This document shows positions 26,430-34,609 of a DNA stretch of 47,187 nt, in pieces. Made by a program: the position numbers and the translations under genes. The stretch's first letter is position 1. Each line of letters starts with the position of its first letter. The DNA comes from Flavobacterium saliperosum (GTDB lineage Bacteria; Bacteroidota; Bacteroidia; Flavobacteriales; Flavobacteriaceae), in the NCBI RefSeq assembly GCF_900100625.1, contig NZ_FMTY01000007.1:86293-133479 (forward strand). Reading direction: 5' to 3'. The notes under the pieces were generated by a model that saw only the letters and a list, made by a program, of their open reading frames with translations, ran no database searches and was not told the DNA's origin.

Positions 26430-26914
26430 ATAAGCTAATTGATTTCTATTTAAATAATGCTATAAAATCCGACATCCTTATTGTGGGTTTAATTTGGATT
26501 GCAAATAGCTGTCTTAGAATTATAGACTTCATTCCTGCTTCTAAAGAAATTCATCTCTCAATTTTATCAGATTTGATTTCCGCATCTATTTCACTTGCAG
26601 GATTTATTTTAGCTTCATTAACCATTATTGCTGCAATCAAATCTAATATCTCTAATAAAGCTCCAGAAACAGCTAAAAATCCTTTAGAATTATTTTTTTC
26701 GCCGAAAAATTACAAACGAATTGTTGAAGTTTTTCAAGGTTCAATTATTGAACTTACTTTCACCTTTATATTGGCATACTTTTTTTGGATTTCAAGTGAG
26801 AATTTTTCAAATGAAACTATTCATAAAATTGTTATTAGTTTAAGTGTTGTAATTTCAATAAGTACTCTACGAAGTTTGATTGTACTATTTCGAATAATAA
26901 GAATAGAGGAATAA
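26426..26914 (+). CDS. Unknown small membrane protein of the AT-rich module
   Basis: This 162-residue protein has about four hydrophobic segments (DILIVGLIWIANSCLRII, ISLAGFILASLTIIAAI, ELTFTFILAYFFWI, IVISLSVVISISTLRSLIVL) and a central polar loop with ETAKNPLELFFSPKNYKR. There is no signal peptide beyond the first helix and no recognised family. It is coupled by a 4-bp overlap to the 302-residue protein. A soluble partner plus a small multi-helix membrane protein is an arrangement found in several anti-phage systems (such as Kiwa). That is an analogy of layout only; I see no sequence link. Confidence 0.8.
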   Translation: MNKLIDFYLNNAIKSDILIVGLIWIANSCLRIIDFIPASKEIHLSILSDLISASISLAGFILASLTIIAAIKSNISNKAPETAKNPLELFFSPKNYKRIVEVFQGSIIELTFTFILAYFFWISSENFSNETIHKIVISLSVVISISTLRSLIVLFRIIRIEE

Positions 26915-26980
26915 AGCAAACCTGCAACTAACAACGATTTATATAAATGCCGTAAAGGGCAAAATTGAACCCTCTTTTTG

Positions 26981-26988
26981 TATATTTG
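26981..26988 (+). promoter_or_regulatory. -7 box of the lipoprotein gene
   Basis: TATATTTG matches TAnnTTTG, about 38 bp before the ATG at 27027. The best upstream TTG (26965-26967) is only 13 bp away, shorter than usual. Confidence 0.5.
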
Positions 26989-27026
26989 ACTTTAGTAATA
27001 AAACAAAAAAAATCAAACCTATAAAT

Positions 27027-27830
27027 ATGAAAACAATAAAAAAGTCATTCTTGTGCGCAATTATTCTGATGCTATTTTCTTGCTCGAGTAATTCAGATGA
27101 TGGTGCTGATACTTCTCCAACAGTTCCTACTTTTACAATAATTCAGAATGTTCAAAATATTCAAGAACTTGACAATGTTATATTTAGTGTTGGAAATCCA
27201 AACAGTGCGAATATCCATAACATTACTTGGTTTGTAAACAATACTCAAGTCGCAAATTCATACGATTTAGAAAAAGCATTTTCTTCTTTTGGCAGTTTTA
27301 CGATAAAAGCAAAAATTGATTATAATAATACCGAAAGTACAACAATTCAAAAGACAGTTGCAGTTGCTGAAAGACCAAAAAAACTCGTTTCCATAAAAAA
27401 AGTGGAAATGTTATCCTATGCTTATGACGGTCAATTTTATGTAACCAATCTCGGTTATTATGTGAAATTGAAATTTGACATAAGAGAGCTGGATGAATCA
27501 GGTTCAGAAACAATAAAATATGTAGCAACAGAAAATGATGATAATTGGGGAGACGGAGGTATCATGTATTATCCTAAAGTTTGGGATATCGCAAGTGCAA
27601 ATTATAAGGTAAAAGTATATAACACAGGAAACTATTATCCCAATAACCATGAATATTATCACACGGATATAATTTTTTATGCAGCCAAAAGTCAGGGATT
27701 AGTGCAACAACCCTATTATCAGATTAACAGTCTGAAACTTGACTTGAATCCTTACAGAAGTTTGCAGCCCACAACGGTCACAATAGTAAATGAAGGAATG
27801 GAAATTCGTCTGACTTTACAATGGAATTAA
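27027..27830 (+). CDS. Putative lipoprotein with PKD-like segment
   Basis: This 267-residue protein has a lipobox LFSCSSNSDDG, a Bacteroidota lipoprotein pattern with acidic residues after the cysteine that often favours surface export. Residues about 37-115 resemble a PKD/Ig-like fold (NITWFVNNTQVANSYDLEKAF, GSFTIKAKIDYNN). The rest is beta-rich and tyrosine-rich, without known motifs. It belongs to the AT-rich island, has its own promoter and is followed by a REP-terminator unit. Confidence 0.8.
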   Translation: MKTIKKSFLCAIILMLFSCSSNSDDGADTSPTVPTFTIIQNVQNIQELDNVIFSVGNPNSANIHNITWFVNNTQVANSYDLEKAFSSFGSFTIKAKIDYNNTESTTIQKTVAVAERPKKLVSIKKVEMLSYAYDGQFYVTNLGYYVKLKFDIRELDESGSETIKYVATENDDNWGDGGIMYYPKVWDIASANYKVKVYNTGNYYPNNHEYYHTDIIFYAAKSQGLVQQPYYQINSLKLDLNPYRSLQPTTVTIVNEGMEIRLTLQWN

Positions 27831-27837
27831 TGAAAAT

Positions 27838-27912
27838 CCCCACAGCGCAAGGTCTCCCGACTTTGAGCGATAATTAAACAAAGAGCCACAGCAGTAGTGT
27901 TGTGGCTTTTTT
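27838..27912 (+). repeat. REP-terminator composite unit 1
   Basis: It has a degenerate REP part (CAAGGTC-TCCC-GACTTTG) followed by a terminator hairpin AGCCACA (27884-27890)/TGTGGCT (27901-27907) and a T-run. It shares its layout and much sequence with units at 28559 and 28640. The terminator half probably ends the lipoprotein transcript. Confidence 0.8.
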
Positions 27913-28103
27913 GTTAACATCACAAAATACTGTGAAGGTAAGTATTCCTGAATAGCACGGGTTGTCTTGCCGGTTTTAGCTTTATATTGCTTACTTTTAG
28001 GTAGTAGAACTGTATTTTAAGTTGGGTGTCTGTGTAGTGCGACACGCAACATTCAGGTATTTGGAATAAGAAAGGACAACAACAACTTTAAAAAATTAAA
28101 ATT

Positions 28104-28541
28104 ATGGCACTTATCAATCCACACATTAACTTCAACGGAAATGCCGAAGAAGCATTCAATTTTTACAAATCGGCATTTGGCGGAGAGTTTGCAATGGTTA
28201 TGCGTTTAAAAGACCTGTCAAGCCCTGAATTTCCTGTAGCAGAAAACGATGCAAATAAAATAATGCACATTGCGTTGCCTATTGGCAACAATATTTTAAT
28301 GGGCAATGACGTCCCGGAAAGTATGGGCCGGGTAAATGAAAACGAAAACCGATCTAAAATATCGATAAGCGCAGAAAGCCGTGAGGAAGCCGACAGGTTA
28401 TTTAGTAGGCTTTCCGCAGGCGGAACTATTGAAGTGCCTATTAGCGACAGTCCTTGGGGTTCCTATTTTGGAATGTTCAGAGACAAATTCGGTATTGAAT
28501 GGATGGTGGATTTTGACCCGAAATATAATGGAAAAATATAA
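28104..28541 (+). CDS. VOC-family protein, PhnB-like
   Basis: This 145-residue single-fold protein of the vicinal-oxygen-chelate superfamily is related to the PhnB/glyoxalase-like group. It opens with INPHINFNGNAEEAFNFYKSAFGGEF, the usual PhnB opening, and ends WGSYFGMFRDKFGIEWMVDF. Members of this branch often lack clear metal ligands, and the substrate is unknown. A short inverted repeat (GTGTC/GACAC, 28026-28045) upstream could be an operator. It is flanked by REP units on the 3' side. Confidence 0.9.
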   Translation: MALINPHINFNGNAEEAFNFYKSAFGGEFAMVMRLKDLSSPEFPVAENDANKIMHIALPIGNNILMGNDVPESMGRVNENENRSKISISAESREEADRLFSRLSAGGTIEVPISDSPWGSYFGMFRDKFGIEWMVDFDPKYNGKI

Positions 28542-28558
28542 GCAGAAAACAGCGAATA

Positions 28559-28635
28559 CCCCGCTGCGCAAAGTCTCCCGACTTTGAGTTATAATTAAGC
28601 AAAAAAGCTACTCCAGAGATGTCGTGGCTTTTTTT
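28559..28635 (+). repeat. REP-terminator composite unit 2
   Basis: CAAAGTC (28569-28575) pairs with GACTTTG (28580-28586) across TCCC. A second hairpin AAGCTAC (28605-28611)/GTGGCTT (28624-28630) with a T-run follows. It sits right after the VOC gene, which it probably terminates. Confidence 0.85.
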
Positions 28636-28639
28636 GCTA

Positions 28640-28712
28640 CCCCGCTGCGCAAAGTCTCCCGACTTTGCGCATTAATAAACAAAAAGCTACAGCAGTAACG
28701 TTGTGGCTTTTT
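28640..28712 (+). repeat. REP-terminator composite unit 3
   Basis: This is the best-preserved copy: GCGCAAAGTC (28647-28656) and GACTTTGCGC (28661-28670) make a perfect 10-bp stem with loop TCCC. The second hairpin (AAAAGCTAC/GTTGTGGCTTTT) ends in T. It is directly tandem to unit 2 and precedes the transposase gene. Confidence 0.88.
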
Positions 28713-28733
28713 CATTAAAATAAGGCAATTTAT

Positions 28734-28741
28734 TATATTTG
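28734..28741 (+). promoter_or_regulatory. -7 box of the transposase gene
   Basis: TATATTTG matches TAnnTTTG, 19 bp before the ATG at 28761. There is no clear -33 element. Confidence 0.5.
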
Positions 28742-28760
28742 ATAAAACGATTTACACGCC

Positions 28761-29360
28761 ATGAAAGAAGGATATGTTATAAGAGAACAAGAAAACGCAC
28801 ACTTTATCACAGCCACGGTAGTAGACTGGATTGATGTTTTTTCCAGAAAAAGTTATCGTGATTGCATTATCGATTGTTTGGATTTCTGTATTAAAAATAA
28901 AGGAATGATTTTGTATGGCTATGTGATTATGAGTAATCATATTCATTTAATTGTACAATCTAAAGATGGAAAATTATCGGATTTAATTAGAGATTTTAAA
29001 AAGTTTACCGCAAAAACAATTTTAGATAAAATGCAAACAGAACCAGAGAGTAGGAGAGAATGGATGCTTGAACGGTTCAGAATAGCTACAACATCTCACA
29101 GCCGAAACAAAAATTACCAATTTTGGCAATATGGCAATCATGCTGAAGAGATATATTCGGAAAAATTCATGTGGTCAAAATTAGATTACATCCATTTAAA
29201 TCCTGTTCGTGCCGGTATTGTGGCAAAAACTTCGGAATATATTTACTCGAGCGCAAGTAATTACATAAATGGCGAAGGTATTTTGACTGTCGAAAAAGCT
29301 GATAACCCAGTTATAGATGCGCTAAAAAACAGTGCTTTTAAGTATCATGATAGTTATTAG
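28761..29360 (+). CDS. REP-associated tyrosine transposase (Y1/HUH, IS200-like)
   Basis: This 199-residue single-strand DNA transposase of the RAYT group has the HUH metal motif as HIH (residues 60-62) in YGYVIMSNHIHLIVQ. The following DFKKFTAK helix and the FWQYGNHAEEIY segment are typical. Y143 in LDYIHLNPVRAG sits where E. coli RAYT has its catalytic tyrosine, as I recall it. The reading frame is complete, so the enzyme may be active. The gene is AT-rich compared with the core genes. REP hairpins on both sides are its likely substrates. Confidence 0.95.
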   Translation: MKEGYVIREQENAHFITATVVDWIDVFSRKSYRDCIIDCLDFCIKNKGMILYGYVIMSNHIHLIVQSKDGKLSDLIRDFKKFTAKTILDKMQTEPESRREWMLERFRIATTSHSRNKNYQFWQYGNHAEEIYSEKFMWSKLDYIHLNPVRAGIVAKTSEYIYSSASNYINGEGILTVEKADNPVIDALKNSAFKYHDSY

Positions 29361-29365
29361 TTTGA

Positions 29366-29393
29366 CGCAAAGTCGGGAGACTTTGCGCAGCGG
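29366..29393 (-). repeat. Inverted REP hairpin downstream of the transposase
   Basis: CGCAAAGTC (29366-29374) pairs with GACTTTGCG (29379-29387) across GGGA. Read on the minus strand it continues into CCGCTGCGC like units 2 and 3, so it is the same repeat in reverse orientation. The terminator half is missing here. Confidence 0.85.
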
Positions 29394-29424
29394 TGTGCCA
29401 ATGAATCCTTGCCGGTAACAAAAC

Positions 29425-29443
29425 GCCCGGAGTGGTATCGGGC
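29425..29443 (+). terminator. Possible terminator hairpin
   Basis: GCCCG (29425-29429) pairs with CGGGC (29439-29443), but only a short T-poor stretch follows. It is 12 bp before the next start codon. Confidence 0.35.
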
Positions 29444-29454
29444 TATTTCAAAAA

Positions 29455-29928
29455 ATGACACAAATTATTCTATTTCTAATCGTGATTATCGTCGCAGCAG
29501 CCTACGGAAGTAAGTATGCGGAAAAGGCCAAAGCCGATATTGAAGAATTCAATCGGACAAAAGAAAGCAAAGCCCGACAGGCCGAAAAATTAGCGTATTT
29601 GAAAGCCAACGTGTTTACCGGACTCCAAAACAGAAATGAGGGTATGGATTCGGAAGCCATACATTATTTTTCGGAAGCCGATTTTGAAACCGTCCTCAAC
29701 CGGGTGGAGAAACTGGGCATCGGAATTCTGGGCATCGAGCCTTGGCTGAACGGCGATTTGTATGGTGTAAAAGTGGCCGAAGATTATGGCGGAGACCCCA
29801 GCGACGCAAAATGGTACCGAAAAGCCTTTGCCGAGTTTAAGGAAAGTAACGAAAAGCCGCTTTTGTATGCGGCAAGTTACCGGATTCCGAAAAATTATAT
29901 AGTGTGGCAGGCGGTTTTAAGCAAATGA
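29455..29928 (+). CDS. Unknown protein with one N-terminal membrane helix
   Basis: This 157-residue protein has one hydrophobic segment (IILFLIVIIVAAAYGSKYA) followed by a charged helix (EKAKADIEEFNRTKESKARQAEKL) and a globular part with FETVLNRVEKLGIGILGIEPWLNG and KWYRKAFAEFKES. I do not recognise the family. It is probably anchored in the inner membrane with the globular part on one side. GC content is back to the core level, so the accessory island seems to end before it. Confidence 0.75.
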   Translation: MTQIILFLIVIIVAAAYGSKYAEKAKADIEEFNRTKESKARQAEKLAYLKANVFTGLQNRNEGMDSEAIHYFSEADFETVLNRVEKLGIGILGIEPWLNGDLYGVKVAEDYGGDPSDAKWYRKAFAEFKESNEKPLLYAASYRIPKNYIVWQAVLSK

Positions 29929-30043
29929 CCACTTTCACTTACTGCTACAGCCAATACAAACACATCACAAAAACTTCCTAACGATGTAACTGGGGACGTT
30001 TTGTTTTTTTTGAAGGCAACCTTGTTTTGTGAATATTTTAATA

Positions 30044-30051
30044 TATTTATA
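30044..30051 (+). promoter_or_regulatory. Probable -7 box of the 30071-30863 gene pair
   Basis: TATATTTA is one base off TAnnTTTG, with TTG at 30024-30026 (17-bp spacing). The ATG follows 19 bp downstream. Confidence 0.4.
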
Positions 30052-30070
30052 AACCAAAACCAAAAAAAGC

Positions 30071-30472
30071 ATGAATAAGATTGCCTATTACCTCGTCCTT
30101 TTTGTGGGCACCGTTACCTGCCTGCAGTTTATTCCCCATGCCTTTATGGGGTTTCCTGCCGTACTGGACCATATTGCCAAAGGCGAAATTCAGGAACCTG
30201 CTGCTCAGGGCATGCAAATGATCTGGCTGTATTCGTCAATCATGATGCTGTTGTCGGGGTTCTGGATGTTTTTTATCGCCAAATCCATAAAAAACGGGAG
30301 CAATAACGCACGACTTCAGGGGTTGTTATTGTCTTTAGGTTTGATTCTTTTCGGTTTGGGCTGCAGTTATATTGCCAAAGAAGTGTTCAACCATTTGTTT
30401 TTCTTTACCATAGAAGGCGTGCTGTTGCTTCTGGCTACAACCGTTTTCTTTAAAATCCATAAACATGAGTAA
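30071..30472 (+). CDS. Small four-helix membrane protein
   Basis: This 133-residue protein has four hydrophobic segments: YYLVLFVGTVTCLQFI, MIWLYSSIMMLLSGFWMFF, LLLSLGLILFGLGCSYI and LFFFTIEGVLLLLATTVF. The size and layout resemble small DoxX-like or DUF4345-like membrane proteins, but I see no decisive motif. It overlaps the next gene by 8 bp, indicating coupled translation with the VOC protein. Confidence 0.78.
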   Translation: MNKIAYYLVLFVGTVTCLQFIPHAFMGFPAVLDHIAKGEIQEPAAQGMQMIWLYSSIMMLLSGFWMFFIAKSIKNGSNNARLQGLLLSLGLILFGLGCSYIAKEVFNHLFFFTIEGVLLLLATTVFFKIHKHE

Positions 30473-30863
30473 CAAAGACCTCAAGAGAGTCACCGGACTG
30501 GGCGGCTTTTTCTTCAAATGCGACGACCCGAATGCCACCAAAGACTGGTACAAAAACCATTTGGGCATCCCTACCGATCAATACGGATGGACGTTTTGGT
30601 GGAAAGATAAGGACGGAAACGACTGTTCCACCCAATGGTCGCCTTTTCCGGCCGAAACCAAATATTTTGAGCCGAGCCGGAAACAGTTTATGATGAACTT
30701 TCGGGTCGACAATCTGGAAGCGCTTCTGGAAGTTTTAAAGGAAGAAGGCGTAACGGTTGTAGGGGAAATGGAATCGTATGATTACGGGAAATTCGGCTGG
30801 ATTCTGGATCCTGACGGTAATAAAATAGAACTATGGGAGCCTGTTGATAAGGCATTTCTGTAA
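30465..30863 (+). CDS. VOC-family (glyoxalase-like) protein
   Basis: This 132-residue protein has GLGGFFFKCDDPNATKDWYKNHLG, FRVDNLEALLEVLKEEGV and FGWILDPDGNKIELWEP, the typical VOC/glyoxalase pattern with the glutamate of IELWEP as a probable metal ligand. It may be a small lyase or dioxygenase; the substrate is unknown. It overlaps the membrane protein gene by 8 bp. It is clearly different from the PhnB-like VOC protein at 28104. Confidence 0.9.
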   Translation: MSNKDLKRVTGLGGFFFKCDDPNATKDWYKNHLGIPTDQYGWTFWWKDKDGNDCSTQWSPFPAETKYFEPSRKQFMMNFRVDNLEALLEVLKEEGVTVVGEMESYDYGKFGWILDPDGNKIELWEPVDKAFL

Positions 30864-30908
30864 AAAAAAGGTATTTTAGCACAGCAATAATTAACCAAAA
30901 CCAAAAAT

Positions 30909-31190
30909 ATGGAAGTTACTAAACCAAGAGAGGACTGGAATCAGCCACAACAGCCTCAGCAGGAAAATAAAAAAGTATTGGCAGGAATTATGGGAATTCT
31001 TTTTGGAGGATTAGGAATTCATAAATTCATTTTGGGGTATTCCAAAGAAGGGATTCTTCAAATCGTAATTACCTTCGTAACCTGTGGCGCCGGAAGTTTA
31101 ATCGGCTTTATCGAAGGTATCATTTACCTGACCAAAAGCGATCAGGAGTTTTACCAGACCTATCAGGAAAACAAGCGGCCTTGGTTCTAG
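30909..31190 (+). CDS. TM2 domain-containing protein
   Basis: This 93-residue protein has a proline/glutamine-rich N-terminus (WNQPQQPQQENKK) and then the TM2 domain: two membrane helices around GILFGGLGIHKFILGYSKEGILQ and TCGAGSLIGFIEGIIYL, with the typical G-x-H-x-F and aromatic signatures. The function of the family is unknown. It stands 45 bp after the VOC gene. Confidence 0.92.
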   Translation: MEVTKPREDWNQPQQPQQENKKVLAGIMGILFGGLGIHKFILGYSKEGILQIVITFVTCGAGSLIGFIEGIIYLTKSDQEFYQTYQENKRPWF

Positions 31191-31498
31191 TTGATACGGT
31201 CACTTATTGCCTGTTACATCAGTATTTTTATACGATACAAAGCGTCCTAACAGGCGCTTTTGTTGTTTTGGAAGACGAACTGTACCGCACGTCTATTAAA
31301 GGGGAATTAATCCGGCGGTTATTGCAGTTTTTATTGATTTTGCTGATTTTTACTGCGAATATAATGATTTAAAGGGTGTTTTTTTAACACTATTTCGGTA
31401 TGTTTTGGTTTGAGACGATGTTATTTTAAGATTTTTGATATGTCCATTTCAAGAAATTATTCTTAATTTTGCGAAACTTAACTAACTTTTATGTAATT
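31191..31498 (+). other. 308-bp gap with terminator and promoter
   Basis: The hairpin AAAGCG-CCT/AGG-CGCTTT at 31239-31260, followed by T, is a plausible terminator for the TM2 gene. TAATTTTG at 31464-31471 is a full -7 match for the metalloprotease gene. Between them I see only AT-rich DNA. Confidence 0.6.
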
Positions 31499-34342
31499 AT
31501 GAAAAAAACTACTACTAAAATTTTAGCGCTATCATTATTGGGATTGTTTTCCAATGCGATGATGGGCCAAATTTTGCAACAGGGTGGTCCGGTTCAGTTT
31601 GGGAAAAAAATAGAACTTCCCAATCAGAAATTAACCCCAAGCGGACACATCCGATGTTATACCAATGAAAATGAGGCTTTCTTAAAAGCACAATACCCGA
31701 ACAGAGCGACCACAGAACAGTTTGAAGCCTGGTTAGCTCCCAAAATCGAACAAATCAAAGCCGATCGTGCTGCCGGAAGAAATACGCAGGTGGTTTATAA
31801 CATTCCGGTTGTAATTCACATCGTGCACAATGGCGATGCGATTGGAACAGGGGAAAACATTACCGATGCTCAGGCACGTTCTCAGATTAATGTGATGAAC
31901 CAGGATTACCGCCGTTTGGCTGGAACTCCGGGTGGTGCGAACAGTACGGGATTGGCTGTTGATGTGGAAATCAACTTCTGTCTGGCACAAACAGACCCTA
32001 ACGGTAACCTTACTACCGGTATCATTAGACATAATATTGCTCCGTATACAAATGCCGTGACCAATGGTGCGGGCGGAGCAGACTGGGAGTTGCGTTCCGA
32101 TGTGGAAACCATGAAAGCGGCTACGCAATGGAATCCGAACAATTATCTGAACATGTGGACTATCAGAGCCGGTGGTGCTAATTTACCGGCCGGTTTAAAC
32201 GGTTTGTTGGGTTATGCCCAGTTTCCGGACGCTTCCGGTTTGGCAGGTCTTAATGCCAGCGGTGGGGCTGCCAACACGGATGGTGTTGTGGCCAGTTTCG
32301 ACGCGTTTGGAACCATCGCGGAAAATGACGGTACTTTTATCATGAACAGTACTTACAATCTGGGAAGAACCATGACACATGAGGTAGGTCACTGGTTGGG
32401 GTTACGCCATATCTGGGGTGACAACGCCACATGTCCGGCTACAAACTCCAATGCGGATAAGGATTATTGTGCCGATACACCGGCCGCAAGTGATGCAAAT
32501 TATGACTGTGTTCTGGTTAACTCATGTCCTGCAACCCCAGGGAATGATATGATTCAGAATTACATGGACTATACCAATGATGCTTGTATGGATACCTTCA
32601 CCAACGATCAGAAAACCAGAATGGTGGCGGTAATGCAGAATTCTCCGAGAAGAAATACGTTAAACGCCTCTACGGCTTGTCAGACTCCTACGCCAATCAT
32701 TCGTTTTAATGATCCTACAGGTTCTATAAATGAAAACACCAATTGCAGTTATACGGATGTTACTTTTCCGGTGACCATCGGTAAGGCTGCTACAGCTAAC
32801 GCAGTGGTTACTTTCAACGTAGCCGGAGGCGGTACTGCCACTCAAGGGGTGGATTATCAGATTGTGAATCCGTCCGTAACGTTCGTTGCCGGATCCACTA
32901 CAACACAAAACTTAACAGTTCGTGTGTTCCACGACGGGTTTGTTGAAACCGCTGAAACGTTTACGGTTAACTTATCGCTAAATGCAAACGGAGGGGATGC
33001 TGTTTTAAATGCGGCAGCTTCTTCCATAGTTATTACAATTGTGGATAACGATGTCCTTCCAAATGCTTCTCAGGTTAATACTTTGTATTCTACAGATTTC
33101 GAAAGCGCAACTGGCTGGACTGCTTTAGATGGTGATGGTGATGGAAGAAATTGGGGTATTGTTAACGGTGCTGATGGTATCGGTACTGCGCCAAATACGA
33201 TTACCGGAAGATGTGCTTATTCTGCAAAAAATCTATCTTATATTGGAGGAACAGGAAGTGCTAATCCGAACAATTTCATCATTAGCCCGCAATTTACCAT
33301 TCCAACCGGTGCTTCGGCTATAACATTAAATTATATTATTGCTGGTGCTGGTGCAGTTGCTGGTGATTATGCGGTTTATTTTACGACAAATGTTTCATCT
33401 GCGGCTAATATCACGTCAGGTACTGTATTGCAGGCTCCGGCTACGATTGGGGCATCAGCTTCAACGTTGAAAACGCATAGTTTGCTTCCTTTTGCCGGTC
33501 AGACCGGATACATTGTTTTCAGACACATAAATAATGCGACTGCAACAGGGTTGTTGTTGTTGGATACGATGAGTTTAACCGCTACTGTGAATACCGATGT
33601 TCAGGTTGCGGTAAATACGGCAACGCAATATCAGGTGGCAATTCCTTCGAATGGGGTTGTTTATGCCAAAGATAATACGACAGGAAAAGTTATGGCTGAT
33701 TTAACCAGCGACAATTTCAACTACGGCTGTACAACGGTTGCGGTTTCAAGAGATCAGGCTACTGCCGGAGCAGCTGCAGTTGCCTATAACGGTAATAACG
33801 TACCTGCGAACTTTGTAATGGCAAAACGATTTACCGTTACACCTACAACAAACAATGCATCCGGAAACGTAACATTGAAATTCTATTTCACTGAAGCTGA
33901 AATTGCCGCTTGGGAAGCAGCAACCGGAAAAACAAGAACACAATTAAGAGTTGTTAAAGACGGTGTTGCTGTGCCTTATGCAGCTACAGTTGGGGCATTT
34001 GGTCCTAATGTTACCTTAACGGCTACACTGGCCAACGGATTGGGTGGCGTATATTATTTTGGTAGCGATACCACTTTGAGTGCGTCAAGCTTTGAATTGG
34101 TTAATGCCGTTACGGTGTATCCAAACCCTGCAAGAGATGTTTTAAATATCAATATGGCAGGAGAATTCGGAACATCTACTAGCTTTACCGTATACAACAG
34201 TATCGGTCAGGTAATCGATAAAGTTAACGTGAATTCTCAAGAAGATTTAAGTATCAATACATCCAATTATAGTGTTGGAGTTTACTTTATTAAAATTGAA
34301 AAAGAAGGCAGTGTTAAAACATTGCAGTTTATCAAGAAATAG
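31499..34342 (+). CDS. Secreted M43 (pappalysin-like) metalloprotease with Calx-beta and T9SS domains
   Basis: This 947-residue metzincin has a signal peptide (MKKTTTKILALSLLGLFSNAMMGQ) and a prodomain with GHIRC (cysteine about residue 53) and PNRATTEQFEAWLAPKIE. The catalytic domain carries HEVGHWLGLRHIWG (first histidine about 294) and the methionine turn in QNYMDYTNDACM. A Calx-beta domain (SINENTNCSYTDVTFPV to ITIVDND, about 390-515), a choice-of-anchor/jelly-roll segment starting LYSTDFESATGW, and a type A T9SS tail (VYPNPARDVLNINM) follow. I chose the ATG at 31499; the TTG at 31469 lies inside the -7 box. It is probably secreted, activated by prodomain removal, and attacks proteins. 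Confidence 0.94.
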   Translation: MKKTTTKILALSLLGLFSNAMMGQILQQGGPVQFGKKIELPNQKLTPSGHIRCYTNENEAFLKAQYPNRATTEQFEAWLAPKIEQIKADRAAGRNTQVVYNIPVVIHIVHNGDAIGTGENITDAQARSQINVMNQDYRRLAGTPGGANSTGLAVDVEINFCLAQTDPNGNLTTGIIRHNIAPYTNAVTNGAGGADWELRSDVETMKAATQWNPNNYLNMWTIRAGGANLPAGLNGLLGYAQFPDASGLAGLNASGGAANTDGVVASFDAFGTIAENDGTFIMNSTYNLGRTMTHEVGHWLGLRHIWGDNATCPATNSNADKDYCADTPAASDANYDCVLVNSCPATPGNDMIQNYMDYTNDACMDTFTNDQKTRMVAVMQNSPRRNTLNASTACQTPTPIIRFNDPTGSINENTNCSYTDVTFPVTIGKAATANAVVTFNVAGGGTATQGVDYQIVNPSVTFVAGSTTTQNLTVRVFHDGFVETAETFTVNLSLNANGGDAVLNAAASSIVITIVDNDVLPNASQVNTLYSTDFESATGWTALDGDGDGRNWGIVNGADGIGTAPNTITGRCAYSAKNLSYIGGTGSANPNNFIISPQFTIPTGASAITLNYIIAGAGAVAGDYAVYFTTNVSSAANITSGTVLQAPATIGASASTLKTHSLLPFAGQTGYIVFRHINNATATGLLLLDTMSLTATVNTDVQVAVNTATQYQVAIPSNGVVYAKDNTTGKVMADLTSDNFNYGCTTVAVSRDQATAGAAAVAYNGNNVPANFVMAKRFTVTPTTNNASGNVTLKFYFTEAEIAAWEAATGKTRTQLRVVKDGVAVPYAATVGAFGPNVTLTATLANGLGGVYYFGSDTTLSASSFELVNAVTVYPNPARDVLNINMAGEFGTSTSFTVYNSIGQVIDKVNVNSQEDLSINTSNYSVGVYFIKIEKEGSVKTLQFIKK

Positions 34343-34359
34343 TTTTTTTAATTCGATTG

Positions 34360-34396
34360 AAAAAGAGGGTTGATGTATTTCAACCCTCTTTTTGTT
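34360..34396 (+). terminator. Terminator of the first M43 protease gene
   Basis: AAAAAGAGGGTTG (34360-34372) pairs with CAACCCTCTTTTT (34381-34393): a 13-bp perfect stem and T-run. Confidence 0.9.
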
Positions 34397-34609
34397 TTTA
34401 CCAAAGCAGAGAATCACGAATAAACAGTGTGGTCAAGTTCCTAAATACGTCATAATCGGACATTTTGTTTTTATGAGAAATCCCCTTTTTTTGGCAATAA
34501 TCCGTGAATAAAAATTTGATTTATCAAAAATTGAGGTTAAATTTTAGTTAATTTATTGAAAATGATTATTTTTACTTTTTAGAACTAACAAAACTATATG
34601 TATTACACT

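Larger units (their letters stand above)
28640..29393 (+). mobile_element. RAYT with flanking inverted REP hairpins
   Basis: The transposase gene at 28761-29360 is bracketed by REP unit 3 (plus orientation) and a REP hairpin in the opposite orientation at 29366-29393. REP units 1 and 2 lie further upstream. This matches the known REP/RAYT arrangement, in which an IS200-like single-strand transposase works on REP hairpins and is not itself a classical insertion sequence. Confidence 0.85.

Noticed and set aside
26925..26960. attC-like site (CAACTAACAACG) suggesting an integron cassette
   Set aside because: Only one loosely fitting core word is present, no paired inverted partner is convincing, and no integrase is in the window.
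31181..31372. 63-codon open frame after the TM2 gene
   Set aside because: It overlaps the end of the TM2 gene in another frame, runs across a terminator hairpin, and has no family resemblance or own start region.
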